Source: Mytilus edulis (lineage: Eukaryota; Mollusca; Bivalvia; Mytilida; Mytilidae). From it: a DNA stretch of 64,000 bases. Location of the stretch: contig NC_092344.1 of the NCBI RefSeq assembly GCF_963676685.1, forward strand, positions 48,754,830 to 48,818,829. The letters run 5' to 3'. Shown here in pieces: positions 29,920 to 41,939 of the stretch (the first letter of the stretch is position 1; each line of letters starts with the position of its first letter). The translations under genes and the position numbers were made by a program. Below the pieces are notes generated by a model that saw only the letters and a program-made list of their open reading frames with translations, searched no databases and was not told where the DNA came from.

Positions 29920-32424
29920 ATGGTGTCTTTTATTTTTTATATGACAACATATTTTTTTGCATATGTTTCTTGCCATCCATGTTTGATTCAAGACAACAGA
30001 GGAGATTGTTCTTCACGAGGGCTTATAAAAGTTCCACAGGATTTACCTCGGAATCTTACTACACTTGACTTAAAACGAAATTTGATAGGTACATTATCAC
30101 ATGGCGATTTTCAATTTTATGGAAGATTGATAATATTGATTTTAGATAAGAACAAGATTTCCGTTCTGCAATCAGATTCTTTTAAAGGACTAAAACATTT
30201 GAAACATTTGTCAATGGCTGACAATTTGCTTGATCTTAATACATCATATGTCTCTGAAATATTCGGACCTCTGAAATCACTAGATAGGCTTTACATTTCA
30301 AGAAATATGCAAGTAGGAACAGATTTGCCAGTTTATTATCCCTTTTTCGGATATTGTCGTAAACTTACAATTCTAGAAATGGATCTTGCTCGAAAGCCAG
30401 TGTGGAATAAATGTGGATTATCAAAACTGAAACAGCTACGAACTCTATCTTTTAACTTCTGCTTTTTAGATAAAATGACAAATAGGACCTTCGCTTTTAT
30501 GCCACCATCAATAGAAAATGTTTACTTCGCTGGCTGTAAAGTTCGTGAGTTGGCTGAACTAAACTTTCTTAAACCTTTTCATTCGTTGAAGATTCTTCGC
30601 CTATTCCATGTTTGCATAGACATTGAGTCAGCACTGAAGATCGTATATCCTTTTATTAAAATGGAAGAGTTAAACTTTACAGAAGTCAATCCTGGCTATT
30701 GTGACGGACTTATTAGAGCTCCTTATGCAGTTATAATAACTCCTGAAATGACAAAATACTTGCGAAAAGTATGTTTAAGAAAATTAATTTTGATAAGAAA
30801 TGGTATTGTAGATTTCAAGCCAAATTCTTTACTTTCTTACAATCATCCTGAATGTTTTGTTACAATCATTTTTTCTGGAGACCGATTTTCAATGACAAAT
30901 GGATTTAAAACATTGGAACTGACGAAGTTCATACTGCAGTTATCAAGTCTTATAACTTTCAATTATTCCGGGATTCTCAGTATTTCAACTGACGAAATGA
31001 ATTCAGGTTTAACGGACGATACGGAAAATGCAGAAAATCTGAATCATTTGGTCGCAAATGATAGGAAATCGGGTGTTCAGATAACGTTCCCGTTCCCTCA
31101 ATCACTGCAAGTACTTGTTTTGTCGAAATTTGCTGGAGTTCAAGGAACTACTCCACACACAATATACTTATCAAATATAAGCTATTTGCGAGTTCTAGAT
31201 TTATCCTATTTCAAGATGAAGTATTTTCCAAATATTGTGTTCAATGGAACAAACTACTTGGAATATGTTGATCTTTCAGGTATCGACTCAACTCTGTACT
31301 CAGGAAGGAAGAATATTCCTTTGTTTAAGGAATCAAAGACTTTGATATTAAAACATTCAAGGCTTGATTTGACACTTAGCAGAAGTAAGAAAATATTTAG
31401 TCTTGTGCCAACAGTAAAAAGATTGGATATATCATATAATCACTTATGGTTTCTGCCAATTGACGCATTCAACTCGAACAAACACTTACGAAATCTTGAT
31501 ATGGGATTCAACTTATTTTCTGAAGTACCAATAGCGTTGCACACATTGCCAAACCTTGAAGTTCTTATTCTAAAACATAATAATCTTCAAACCATCAATA
31601 AGACGTTTCAGCAATTTTTCGATGTGAGAAATGAGCGAATTGGGGCTTCATTCCAACTGAAACTTTCTGGAAATGTTTTTAGATGTAGTTGTGAGAATTC
31701 TGACTTCGTGTTATGGATTTCCAAAACAAGGATAAAACTTGATAAACCTGCGAGAAACTATACGTGCCAGTTAGAAAATGGAACATATACTAATACAAAA
31801 ACAGCGGCAGAAAATTTCCATGAATTGTATGGTCATTGTGCAAATGAAATGTGGCTCCGAGTAGGTATATGTTTACTTGTGATATTTATTACATTTACAA
31901 CTCCTATTGCAGTCATAGTTAATTTCAGGTGGCGAATAGCATATTGGGTATATCGGGTTTTTAAAAGAGTTGTTGAGAATGATTTAAGGTCTAAATTCAA
32001 ATACGATATTTACTTGTCATATTCAGATGATTGCTTCGATTGGGTTAAAGAAATGTTAATACCGAAAATTGAGAACACATGGAATATGAAAATGTGTATA
32101 GAGGATCGGGATATTTTGGCTGGAATTATCCGATCTGATGCCATTTCACAGTCTATTCATGAAAGTAAAAATATAGTATTTGTCATTTCCAAATCATTCA
32201 CCGAAAAAACATGGGGAAAGTTTGAGATTCAAAGAGCCAAGTATGAAAAGTACACTGGACATTTGCAGCGTATTATTGTCATTACAAGAAACGTCCAAGT
32301 AGAAAACTTCCCAATCGAACTCGATTGTATTCTCGATGATGTCTTTCTTGTGAATTGGTCAGACCAGGAAATTGAAAATGGATGGGACAAGTTGAGAATG
32401 GCGTTGTTTTCCGACTATAGTTAA
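29920..32424 (+). CDS. Toll-like receptor, intact single-exon gene
   Basis: This is an 834-residue type I membrane receptor. Residues 1-17 are a signal peptide. Then come an LRR N-cap (Cys18, 21, 30), a run of leucine-rich repeats (about 45-585) and one juxtamembrane LRR C-cap with CxC-X24-C-X23-C (Cys589, 591, 616, 640). A transmembrane helix lies at about 644-668 and a cytoplasmic TIR domain at about 693-834. TIR box 1 is YDIYLSYSD (695-703), box 2 is RDILAG (730-735) and box 3 is the NGWDKLRMAL block near the C terminus. It has the single-cysteine-cluster architecture. The usual BB-loop proline is Ala734, and the usual WC of the 'S.W C' block is WG. TLRs bind microbial or Spatzle-like ligands and signal through MyD88-type adaptors; the ligand here is unknown. 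The frame is unbroken; a 3'-end remnant of a paralogue lies at 62681. Confidence 0.95.
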   Translation: MVSFIFYMTTYFFAYVSCHPCLIQDNRGDCSSRGLIKVPQDLPRNLTTLDLKRNLIGTLSHGDFQFYGRLIILILDKNKISVLQSDSFKGLKHLKHLSMADNLLDLNTSYVSEIFGPLKSLDRLYISRNMQVGTDLPVYYPFFGYCRKLTILEMDLARKPVWNKCGLSKLKQLRTLSFNFCFLDKMTNRTFAFMPPSIENVYFAGCKVRELAELNFLKPFHSLKILRLFHVCIDIESALKIVYPFIKMEELNFTEVNPGYCDGLIRAPYAVIITPEMTKYLRKVCLRKLILIRNGIVDFKPNSLLSYNHPECFVTIIFSGDRFSMTNGFKTLELTKFILQLSSLITFNYSGILSISTDEMNSGLTDDTENAENLNHLVANDRKSGVQITFPFPQSLQVLVLSKFAGVQGTTPHTIYLSNISYLRVLDLSYFKMKYFPNIVFNGTNYLEYVDLSGIDSTLYSGRKNIPLFKESKTLILKHSRLDLTLSRSKKIFSLVPTVKRLDISYNHLWFLPIDAFNSNKHLRNLDMGFNLFSEVPIALHTLPNLEVLILKHNNLQTINKTFQQFFDVRNERIGASFQLKLSGNVFRCSCENSDFVLWISKTRIKLDKPARNYTCQLENGTYTNTKTAAENFHELYGHCANEMWLRVGICLLVIFITFTTPIAVIVNFRWRIAYWVYRVFKRVVENDLRSKFKYDIYLSYSDDCFDWVKEMLIPKIENTWNMKMCIEDRDILAGIIRSDAISQSIHESKNIVFVISKSFTEKTWGKFEIQRAKYEKYTGHLQRIIVITRNVQVENFPIELDCILDDVFLVNWSDQEIENGWDKLRMALFSDYS

Positions 32425-33215
32425 CTTCAACAGTTTTACTGCAGATATAAAACAGGTTAATCTATCTGTAGTTTTATAAGACTGATGCCTTGCAGTACAG
32501 CTGATTTAAAAAGGACTGCAAAAAGGATCGAAATGCATTTTGGTTTATAAAAAAAACTTATTGGGCTGTTCAATGAAGCATTGGATTAACAATACCTTCA
32601 AGCAATGATTATCAATTGGTTTTTTTTCTCACTTTTTAAACAATCGTGCAATTTCCCCTTCACCTTTAGATAAATTTAAATGCAGTCGTCGAGTTACCTT
32701 ATATAAATTGAAAATAGGGATATGTAGAAATCAAAATGATCGGGAATTTAAATATAGTACACGATAATATTTATGTACAAACATTTCAAAAATGTATTCG
32801 AATTTGATTTTTACATAGAAGAAAATATACAAGCAAACTATTTAGTTACCAATACAACACTGCCATCAGATCTTTGGATAGTGCTTTTAATTTATTTTTG
32901 TTTTTTATTAATATTGATATCGATCAGTTAAATACAATCATATAACAAATAATGGTATACAAAAAATACATGATTGTTTATGCATTTTGTGTTTATTTTC
33001 TTTTATTAGGATTCATACCTGTAACGTCGTGTCACTTTTTGTTAGATGTCATGTTTCAATCTGATGAGTTACTGTTTATTTTAGTTTGTTCTTATGTTTT
33101 TACTGTTACAACACAATTTCATATTAGGAGAGGGGTGACGCCTGTTCCAAGACAAGGAAACTGCAGTTAAGGGATTGTCATTGGTTTATGTCATGTTATA
33201 TTTTGTTACCTTAAA
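32425..33215 (+). other. TLR 3' flank shared with the 62.7-kb duplication
   Basis: From the last codons of the TLR to about 32945, and again to about 33215, this sequence aligns with 62681-64000. In place of AATAAA in the second copy (62884-62889), this copy has AATGAA at the same spot. The last part (about 33013-33215) also resembles a dispersed repeat, including GGAAACTGCAGTTAAGGGAT. Confidence 0.7.
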
Positions 33216-35157
33216 TTTTTTTTTTATGAATTAGTTTCGTTTTAGAACCTATAGGAGAATACCAGGAAAGTTGTTGTGTCAATGTGTATATTGAAAACAC
33301 CGTATAACGTGACATTTTGTATGCACTTGCATGGATATTGACACAGGCAAATTAACCAAATTGTATGACACAAGACTAGTTTGACACTTCCCGTGATGAA
33401 AATCAAAATTAGAAGGTATCTTTCAGACGGTTATGTTTTATGCAAATGTTGTTGAACTGTTCCCAACACTATATATATATTGCTTACGTTATCACGTGAC
33501 TGTTCTGTGTCAAATAAAAATGAACATTGTTAAACGATTGTTATCGAACCTAATGTATAGTAGCTTCAACCTAGTAGGTTCATTATTGAAATTGAATAGG
33601 AGTAGAGTTCACAGGATATCTCGATTTAGTACATTTGAATGAAATGTCTTCATATTTCCTTTTATTTGATTCATTACCGTGATGCAAAAATATGAAAGTC
33701 CATGAAATATGTAGTATTTTGATTAGGTAATCAACTTTTATAATTTTATTCACAGGGAAACACAATCTGGTATTTTAACATTGATTATTTATTTCCGGTT
33801 AATTTTGTAGACAGTACAAAATTCATATTGTTTATTCAAAATGATTTATGTTTACTGACTTGACTTTGCAATATAACTGTTCTTGCACTGTACATATACT
33901 AAAAAAATAATCAACTCATCAAAGATACAAGTATTGCTATCTTGTATTTGCACCAGACTCGCGTTCGTCTACAAAAGACAGTATTAAGCATATTCTTTAT
34001 GTTGAACTTTTTTTATAGCGCATTTCATGCACAAAATGTGCTTGTTTTCTTGATGAACCATGCATCCTTTACAATCTAAAGAAAATAAAGTATAACAAAC
34101 TGGTAAAGCGTTTTTTTATTTATCCTTTTGTTACCTAAACAAGAATTTGATTGGCTAGTTGTTACTATTGTTATTGTTTAGGCAGTTATTAAAGCTGATT
34201 TCATTGTCACCGAAAACAAAGTTAGCATGATTGTTTTTATACACACTCAAATAGAGATGTTGTATGTAAGACCTTGCAGTTTCTATATTTGTCAGTTAAA
34301 AAGCGATGATGGATCCCTGAACACATTTTCAAATAATTAAACACATAGCTTTTTAGTCTATATCATTATTTGGATCATTCATTAGGAGTTTTAAGTTGCT
34401 GTTTCATTGACGTATACACGTTTGTTCACGTTTTTGATACTCAAGATACACGGTTTTGAAAGATCAAGGAGACTCAATTAATGAGTCTATGATTTGAATA
34501 TCCCGAGCGACAACTTTGTTTAATTTGTTTAATTTGTGGCGATTTCGTACTTGACAATTTTACGCGATGCACTATCTTGTATCTCAACAGGTTGAAAACT
34601 TTGAGAACGCTTTCAGTTAATTTCAGTATTTTACTATACTACATACAGTGTTTGCGCTGACCCAAATATGTTGGAAATACACTGATTTTGTTAAAAGTAT
34701 GAAAATAATAATGAAAATATGTGAGCTAAGAGAGCTAATTCAATGAATCACAAATATATTGTAATTTTTCTGTTGTTTTATTATTAAAAGCGTCATGTTT
34801 AAGTATTATTTCCGTTTAAGAACGCGAAATCGTCTTTAAAAAGTTGTTTAACAATAAATACTCTGACTTGATGATTCAATGATAAGCTTTAAATAAAGAG
34901 TCGCTTCAAAATAGGTTTCCTTTCTCTATGACAAAAAATATCCGTAAACCAAGCACACTGATTAGATAATTGATCAATTGTTTTAATCAAATGACTACGA
35001 TTGATATGTTAATTAATGCAAAAAATTAATTTTAGCCGGTTAAATCTATAAGAATTCAATGATTTTTTTCTTCAATTTTATAATTGCATAGTTGTCAATA
35101 TAATTGAATTCATATAATTGAAAGGTTAAACTAGGTTTTATCAACCATTTTTTACAC

Positions 35158-35310
35158 AAGAAAATGCCTGTACCAAGTCAGTAATATGACAGTTGTTATC
35201 CGTTCGTTTAATGTGTTTTAGCTTTTGATTTTGCAATTTGATTACTAGGGACTTTCTTTTTTGAATTTTCCTCGTAGTTCAATATTTTTGTGATTTTACT
35301 TTTAGTTTTG
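35158..35310 (+). repeat. Dispersed repeat family R3
   Basis: The block order CTGTACCAAGTCAGTAATAT, GACAGTTGTTATC, GAGCTTTTGATTTTGC-like and GGGACTTTC is shared with 61098-61240, the start of 60030-60415 and, more loosely, 36330-36450. It is non-coding. Confidence 0.65.
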
Positions 35311-36499
35311 TCAGCTAAACAAATAATTCACCCTATGAAAAATAATGATATATAAACTGGTTTTAGTGTGACATTTGTTTTTCATGTTTACAATAAGTTT
35401 AGTAAGTATTATACAATTCTTATGTTTTCCGTTAATCTACTTGTCAGTAGGTGTTAATCCTCTTCTGTTGAATTGTATAATGGTATGCAAAGACCTGCAT
35501 GTAAACATAGATCAGCACCATTTTCTGTATTTGACATTTGACTCAAATTCGAGGTTTATCTCGAAGTATGACTGGAATTGCAACTCAAACTTTAACTTTA
35601 ACTCGAACTGGAACTGAGAGTAGAAGATGAATTCGAATTATAGATCGAAATCAAACTCGATATCAAAACAAATGGTAAGTCGCAGTCCTCATGGATGTCT
35701 GAGTTTTGATATCCCGTTTGGTATGTTTCACGTCCTTTGTATTCAATATCAAAACTGGGTTGGAAAATATCATCATAATATTAACTCTAAAATATAAATG
35801 AGATGTTGTCCTATAAAAGGTTAAATACATTTTTATAAACAAACTGAAGGATCAAAAAACTGTGTGGAGTCAACGGTGACTCCGATAATTGTTATCGTAT
35901 CTTAAGATGTTACATTTTCTTAAAGTCTTCAGAATGGAGCATATTTCCCTGATATATTTTTTGTGCATTATAAGATTACAATAATAATCACTTAAATGAA
36001 AGACAACGTATATATTTTTTAGTTTAATGGCCAAAAGCATCTATTTTGTACATGTGTTCGAGTTGTGTATGAATTCACAGAAGACATAAAAAAAATATAA
36101 TTTCAAATTGATGGGGACCAGTTAATTAACAACAAACAACAAATTAAAAAATTAACAAATATAAATCAATACGAGCAGTCATTTAAATATCACGTTTAGA
36201 CCGACTGAGACATTTGCATTTATTTTTTTATTGATAATCAATACCGTTATGATTCCCATTGTTATGGTATCTCATTACCCGACCCGTTTCCGTTGAAACA
36301 GTAGATATATCCAACTTCCGTTTCATGTATATACGTTATGTACTAAGTCCGAAATATGACAGTTTTTCCTCGTTCTTTCATTTGATAAACATGATAAAGG
36401 ACTTTCAGTTTCGAAGTTCCCTTGCGTTCCGTATTTTTTCTATTTGACTTTTAATGTTTGCAACTATATATAAAAAAAAGTAAAAGTAACGATTCACTT

Positions 36500-36745
36500 C
36501 TCTTTCATTTTCCGGGTGCAACGTTTGGAGCAGGATTTGCCTACCCTTCCGGAGCATATGATATCACCCCATTTTGTGTTTGGGTTCGTGTTGCTTAATC
36601 TTTAGATTTCTATGTTGTGTCGTGTGATTTTGTTTGTCTGTTTGTCTTTTTCTTTTTTCTTTTTTGCCATTGCGTTGTCAGTTTATATTCGATGTATGAG
36701 TTTGGATGTCCCTCTGGTATCATCCGCCCCTCTTTGGGTCATTGT
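36500..36745 (+). repeat. Dispersed repeat family R1 (plus)
   Basis: Contains GGAGCAGGATTTGCCTACCC, TTCCGGAGCATATGA, GGGTTCGTGTTGCTTAATC, TATGTTGTGTCGTGTG, GCGTTGTCAGTTTATATTCG and a GGTATCATCCGCCCCTCTTT end. It is the counterpart of 17455-17740. Confidence 0.7.
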
Positions 36746-37059
36746 TATATGATGACTTACATTTTCTCTCAATACTTGTTTAGATAATTCGAAGGTGAAC
36801 AATAACTGTTTCAATTAGATCATTAGGTCATATTCTAAATTTTGATTTTGGCTTATTTTTCACTTATTTCCGAAAAACGTATAAGATATCGACACATTAT
36901 GTTTACTAAATATTTAGTTGCGACATGTCGTAACATAATTTTGATTGCAAGGGTACGTTGATCGTAAAAGGGAGGTTTCGCCCCTCTTGTATGTAAAAAT
37001 ACGCGTATGGTGATATAACTCATTAACCAAATATAATGAAGATTTATGGTCTTTTTGAT

Positions 37060-37240
37060 TTGAGGTCCTTGGTTTGTGACCTTGAAATTAATCTCAAGGT
37101 CATAGCTTAATTTGACATTCTAGATTTTGACCTTTGCTTTTACCTCATATGTATACATGATAAAGCCATGAGACTTTTTGCAATAGGTTTCAACCCTTTT
37201 AACCTTGAAAAATACAACCTGAAGTGACCTTGTTTAAACC
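37060..37240. repeat. Tract with several AAGGTCA/TGACCTT words
   Basis: GTGACCTTGAAAT, CTCAAGGTCATAG, TTTGACCTTTGC, TTTAACCTTGAAAA and AGTGACCTTGTTT occur within 180 bp. It may be a diverged repeat. The words match nuclear-receptor half-sites, but function is unproven. Confidence 0.4.
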
Positions 37241-37748
37241 CGAAGTAGCTATTTTTGTTCTTTATTAATATAAAAGTATATAGAACCAGATATTTTTGGA
37301 ATCAGTGTCAAGTAAATATTCAAATAGTATCGGAAGTAGCATTTTTTCAAACCGGAAGTAACAAATTAAATCCCTTATTTAAAAAATATTGTATAGAAAC
37401 CATATATTTTGGGAATCAGCGTACAATAAGCTATCATTTGACGATTGCTGTGACATTTTAAACCTATTTTTACTACTTTCATATTAAAATACATGGTTTT
37501 TGGTGGAAAGACCTTTTAATTATCTATGATTTTGTATTTAGCCAAGTTGTATAGATGTAATTAAACAAACTACTTATACTACGTACAGAATATAAACACA
37601 CGATTGCGTACGTTAATACAATATCTATGCACCCGTCATATCCTGCAGGGCTAGAACGGATGCTACACAATGAATGAGGGAACTTGAGGAAATAATATTG
37701 AACATTTTACTACAATTCTTGCAAACCTTATCCCCTAGAATCTCCAAT

Positions 37749-37754
37749 TTTATT
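37749..37754 (-). terminator. Poly(A) signal of B-box gene A
   Basis: AATAAA on the minus strand (TTTATT as written), about 100 bases beyond the stop codon. Confidence 0.5.
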
Positions 37755-37852
37755 CCCATTTCAGGGTAACTATAACTCTGAATGTAATCATTATGCCATA
37801 CTCGTTTTTTAATATTTAATCATTTTCAAATTTCAATTTACAACCGAACATA

Positions 37853-38956
37853 TTACATCAGACTATCTGTGATTTTAGCGACATGTATTTTTCCGTAGTT
37901 CTCATGTTTGGCTTTTCCACAACCAAATAATAAATATCCCTCAGTGTCAAAGCATAAACTGTATGGTTCAGTGATTCCCAAATCTATACAAATGAACTGA
38001 AGTCCAAGTAAATGTCCATTTGAATTTATAACATGAAGTGCATCGTTACTATAATCTGCAACAACAATGTTATCACTTTGTGTTACAGTAATTGCATATG
38101 GTTTGAAGGTCCCTAATCTATTTTGCCCGTCGTAGATAAATTTGATGCAGCCATTTCTGTCTACAGCTACTATTCTACCATTCTTCTGTCTGTCGAAACA
38201 ATCAACAACATAGACAACATTTTTTGAATCGGTGCGAATGTGCAATGCATAACTGAACAGTTTATTTCCTTTTTTGTCGAATTCTAATGTAAATTTCCGT
38301 TGATAATCACTATTGAATATTATAACTTGTCTGACCGAAAAATCCTGGACTGGAAATGGTGGTCCTTGTTCTCTTAAGCTGACTATTACTTCATTATCTT
38401 TGTTTACATGTATGGCCAATAAAATCATTGGAGTAGTATCCAAAACAGTCTTGACCTCACCCACATGCGATATGATTTGAATAGTACTGACGTCAAATTC
38501 TTTCATAAGTATTTCACCATCTTTGTTTATTGCAATGTCAAATACATTTCTCTTTAAGGTCTGTAATATCTTTATTGATGATTTGAAGAGTTTACCTTTT
38601 ACAAACTGATTTCTCTTCGATGGTATATGGCAAAAGGTATAGTAAAGTAAACCGTCGTCCGAGCAAAGTAAAGTATGAACAGCAGGCAGAGTAGTTGTGT
38701 ATGAATTGAAAACTGATGCAATAACTACAGACATTACCTCCTGTGAACTTGGTGATGACTGAATGATATCCTGAATAGAAATAACATCATGATCTTGTGA
38801 ACACTGAAGTCCTTGATGGACAGTAATTTTACAGGAGTTACACATGCGTACATTGCAATCCACACATGTCCATTTGATTTCTTGACCTTTGCAGAAAAAG
38901 CATGAAACTGTCACTTGTGCTTTTCTAATGCTTGATGATTTCGTTGAAGTCGCCAT
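37853..38956 (-). CDS. B-box zinc finger / propeller protein, paralogue A
   Basis: Intronless 367-residue protein. An N-terminal B-box-type zinc finger has Cys19, 22, 30, 33, 38 and 41 with His45 and His54 (CFFCKG...WTCVDCNVRMCNSC). There is no RING, coiled coil or second B-box. Residues ~90-365 have short blade-like repeats (IAINKDGEI, VVYVVDCFD, GRIVAVDRNG, ITVTQSDNIVVADYSNDALH), suggesting an NHL/YVTN-like beta-propeller. Such TRIM-related proteins are expanded in bivalves; a role in ubiquitin or innate immune signalling is inference. An in-frame ATG three codons upstream (38965) would add MQS, but the MATS start matches paralogue C (MATSSKSTS) and fits the shared 5' flank. Paralogues B and C lie on the same strand at 45.4 and 58.3 kb. 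Confidence 0.88.
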   Translation of the reverse strand: MATSTKSSSIRKAQVTVSCFFCKGQEIKWTCVDCNVRMCNSCKITVHQGLQCSQDHDVISIQDIIQSSPSSQEVMSVVIASVFNSYTTTLPAVHTLLCSDDGLLYYTFCHIPSKRNQFVKGKLFKSSIKILQTLKRNVFDIAINKDGEILMKEFDVSTIQIISHVGEVKTVLDTTPMILLAIHVNKDNEVIVSLREQGPPFPVQDFSVRQVIIFNSDYQRKFTLEFDKKGNKLFSYALHIRTDSKNVVYVVDCFDRQKNGRIVAVDRNGCIKFIYDGQNRLGTFKPYAITVTQSDNIVVADYSNDALHVINSNGHLLGLQFICIDLGITEPYSLCFDTEGYLLFGCGKAKHENYGKIHVAKITDSLM

Positions 38957-39055
38957 TGACTGCATACAAGTGAATTAAGTGGTCAAGTGTATTTTTTCCT
39001 TGTATGTTGTTTCTCGGTAAATAGTGTCAAGGGTTAGTGCGTGACTAACTTGACA

Positions 39056-39095
39056 TTTATGCGGAACCATTTTGCGGCGTAAGAATATATTTATA
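39056..39095 (-). promoter_or_regulatory. Shared upstream block of B-box gene A
   Basis: On the minus strand a TATAAATATA-like box (about 39086-39095) lies about 30 bases before CCGCATAAA (39056-39064). The CCGCATAAA word and a CCTTGACA word nearer the ATG also occur upstream of paralogue C (59539-59547 and 59478-59485). This suggests a conserved TATA promoter about 100-160 bases before the start. Confidence 0.4.
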
Positions 39096-39837
39096 GATAT
39101 ACACCACTCTAAAGATTTCTGCATAGATACTGTTAAAAGATGAAATTTTGTCATTTGTATTTAGTATATTGACATTCTCAATATATTATCTGTACAGATA
39201 TAGGTAACATACCTAAAAATGATTATAGTTTTATAGATTAAAGACGCTTTATTAATTACCAACATGAACTAAAAAGAAATAAAACATTTAAGAATGTTAT
39301 GTAGATATAACTCTAAATAATTTGAAACATAATTTTTGATTCTGTTAAACTTAAATGCTCAGTTTTAAAAACAAAGGAAATCAGCACAAATTATCTTTCA
39401 TGACCAAAACATCAGGTTAAGAAATATACAGTATGACATAGTATTTGTTTTTTAAACCAGAAAACAAATTCTGACAAATGCAAGACTGAAAGTAACTATT
39501 TTTCATAGAAACAAATATAAAATATTTACTTATTCTTTCTGATGAAACATATGAAAGATGTACCAAGTTGATTTTTATCATATCTATAGAATCATATTTG
39601 TCGAAAAAACGTTTAAATTCTAACAATATACCACTTATAATGTATCACTGTTTGAAGATTGACAGATATCAAACGTTCCATTTGAGGTATCGGAAATATT
39701 AGATAAGTATTTATCAGTGTGTAATGGTAGTGGTGATGTAGTTGTAGCAGATGAAACATATATGTATGATACAAAAAGATAGAAGAACTTATGTTCATAC
39801 CTATCAGTAAAGAATTTAAAAAGAGACAGATAATAGT

Positions 39838-40080
39838 TAAAGGTTCCAGGATTATAATTTTATACGCCAGACGCGCGACTCATCTGTGGCGCTCATATAA
39901 AAAAAGGTTTTAAAGCCAAACAAGTATAAAGTTGAAGAGCATTGAGGACCTAAAATTCTCAAAAGTTGTGCCAAATACGGCTAAGGTAACCTAATCATGG
40001 AATAAAAAAAATCCTTAGTTTTTCGAAAAATTCAAAGTTTTGTTAAAAGAAATTTATAAAAATGACTATTCAGATAAACA
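39838..40080 (+). repeat. R4 dispersed element, partial copy
   Basis: It contains TTCCAGGATTATAATTTTAT, ACGCCAGACGCGCGACTCAT, AGTTGAAGAGCATTGAGGAC and GTGCCAAATACGGCTAAGGT in the same order as 63400-63792, but lacks the 3' third. Confidence 0.8.
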
Positions 40081-41939
40081 ATATGGATATCAAAAAGGCC
40101 ACTGTAACAGCAAAATCTGTTGAGCATAATATTGTAAAACCAATAAAGACATTAAATAAATATATTCAGACGGCAGTTTTTCCAAAAAAGCTGAAGGAAG
40201 CACATGACAGGGCACAAAAATATTAAGAAAAAATACAATGTAATACTTGAGAATGGAAACTACAATTCAGGCAGTGTACCGCCTACTATTTCACTTACTT
40301 TTCAAAAGGATATTCTTGTTCATTGATTCAAATAATAGAAGACTAGAGACTAGAAAAAGGATATTCGATAGAAATATAACGTTTAGTTACATTTTTAACG
40401 GATTCATCCAAAAGCTTTCTTTTGTTTGTTATATAATTTACTTTTATATAAATAACAAGCTCATGACTTGTAACCAAACTTCATTTCTTTATTTAAAAGT
40501 AGAAATCAATGTGTCACAAAAATCAGTATTCGTTTCTGCAATTTTCTATATTTTTACATAAAATATTTTTTATGTTGTAGATAAAAGTAATTTATTGCTA
40601 TTTTACAAAAGTTTCCATTGCTTTTCCTGACTGATAATTCCTTTCTCAGCATAGTGATGTGAAAAAGTATCGCTAGAAACTAAGGGTGCTCGTGCTGATT
40701 GTCAATGAAATTAACAACGGCGTCATAGGTAAAATAGCGATAAACAGATTATCATTGTTCATCTCAACTCGATAGCTTTTCTCACTTTCGCCGGCTTCAA
40801 ACATGTGACTAAAATTAGATACATGACAAGTAACAATTCAGTAAAGAGAGAGTTAATGAGTGATGCATTTTATTACGCATTACACTATACTAAAATTCAT
40901 GAAACATTGATAAATGAAACAATAATCTAATACATGTTCATGATGCGTTTAAATATTTCTTCTTTTCATTTGAAATTTAGTCAACTGATATAGTATCATG
41001 TTTCAAATATCTTTTTATCTTTGAATAAATTAATTTGATATAAATTTTTATAAAAATTTAATTTTATATTCGTTAGTTTTTCTTTTATAAGCCATCAACC
41101 TGAAAATCGGAGACTAGACAGAAAGACTCCCCCCCCCCCCGCCCCCCCCCCAAAAAAAAAGAATAAAAATTGCAAAAGAAAGAATACAATTGTATTAGCT
41201 AACCTAGCCTGACGGGTCATGCAATGTATTGTCATCACTTTTCCAATTTAGATATTCTGCAAACCGCTGTTCTCGACAAGAATAAGTGACAGGGATCTTC
41301 ATATTTTAAGGTTCTTTACCATGTTTTACCTAACTTTTTATAAGAAAATTTGAATTTTTAAATGATAACATGGGTCAAAGATGTATTGTGATTACCTGGA
41401 ACTGCAAGGATCTTTTGCTAATTTTGATATATTGGTGCCTACAACTTTGGGACTTAAACTAACTGAATCCTTTTTGCATATCCATACATGTAGCTTCCTC
41501 TCCAAAAATAGTCTTAACCAAAAATTGAATAATTAAAATTTTTTTATTTAGATGTTTTACTACTAATATCAAACTAAGGTTGCTTTCATTGTGGAATACG
41601 GTTTTAAATGGAACCATATGTTAAAGACATAAACTTTCTAAATCTGTTATTTATTAATTTAGCAAATAAAATTTCAGCCTTCAAATTTTTGAAAATGTGT
41701 ATTACCCAGACAAAACCAGAGGATCATTATGTTTAATATACTAGGTTGATTAAGATGAAATAGGAGGAAATGGACGATTTTGGCTTTATTTTTTTTTCAA
41801 TCAACGTAATGGAAACATATTTTGAATTTTATGTTAATTTAACAGAAAAACATCTTAAATTCAAAACTAACTTTTTTAACAGCTCAGACATATGACAAAT
41901 TTAAATATACGGAACAGCTACTTGTATTTCATCACAAAC

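Larger units (their letters stand above)
33216..37740. other. Intergenic stretch with dispersed repeats
   Basis: No supported gene. Recognisable items are a core fragment CCAGACTCGCGTTCGTCTAC (about 33953), a repeat beginning TGCCTGTACCAAGTCAGTAA (35165-35310), a degenerate CAAACT/GAACTG hexamer tract (35535-35680), a diverged copy of the 35165 repeat (36330-36450), an R1 repeat (36500-36745) and an AAGGTCA-rich tract (37060-37240). Confidence 0.55.

Noticed and set aside
38957-38965. Upstream in-frame ATG of B-box gene A (adds MQS)
   Set aside because: The MATS start is shared with paralogue C and the aligned 5' flank; the upstream ATG is not in the other copies.
40083-40226. 47-codon frame MDIKKATVTAKSVEHNIV...
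   Set aside because: Looks protein-like and follows an R4 repeat, but too short to assign; not called as a gene.
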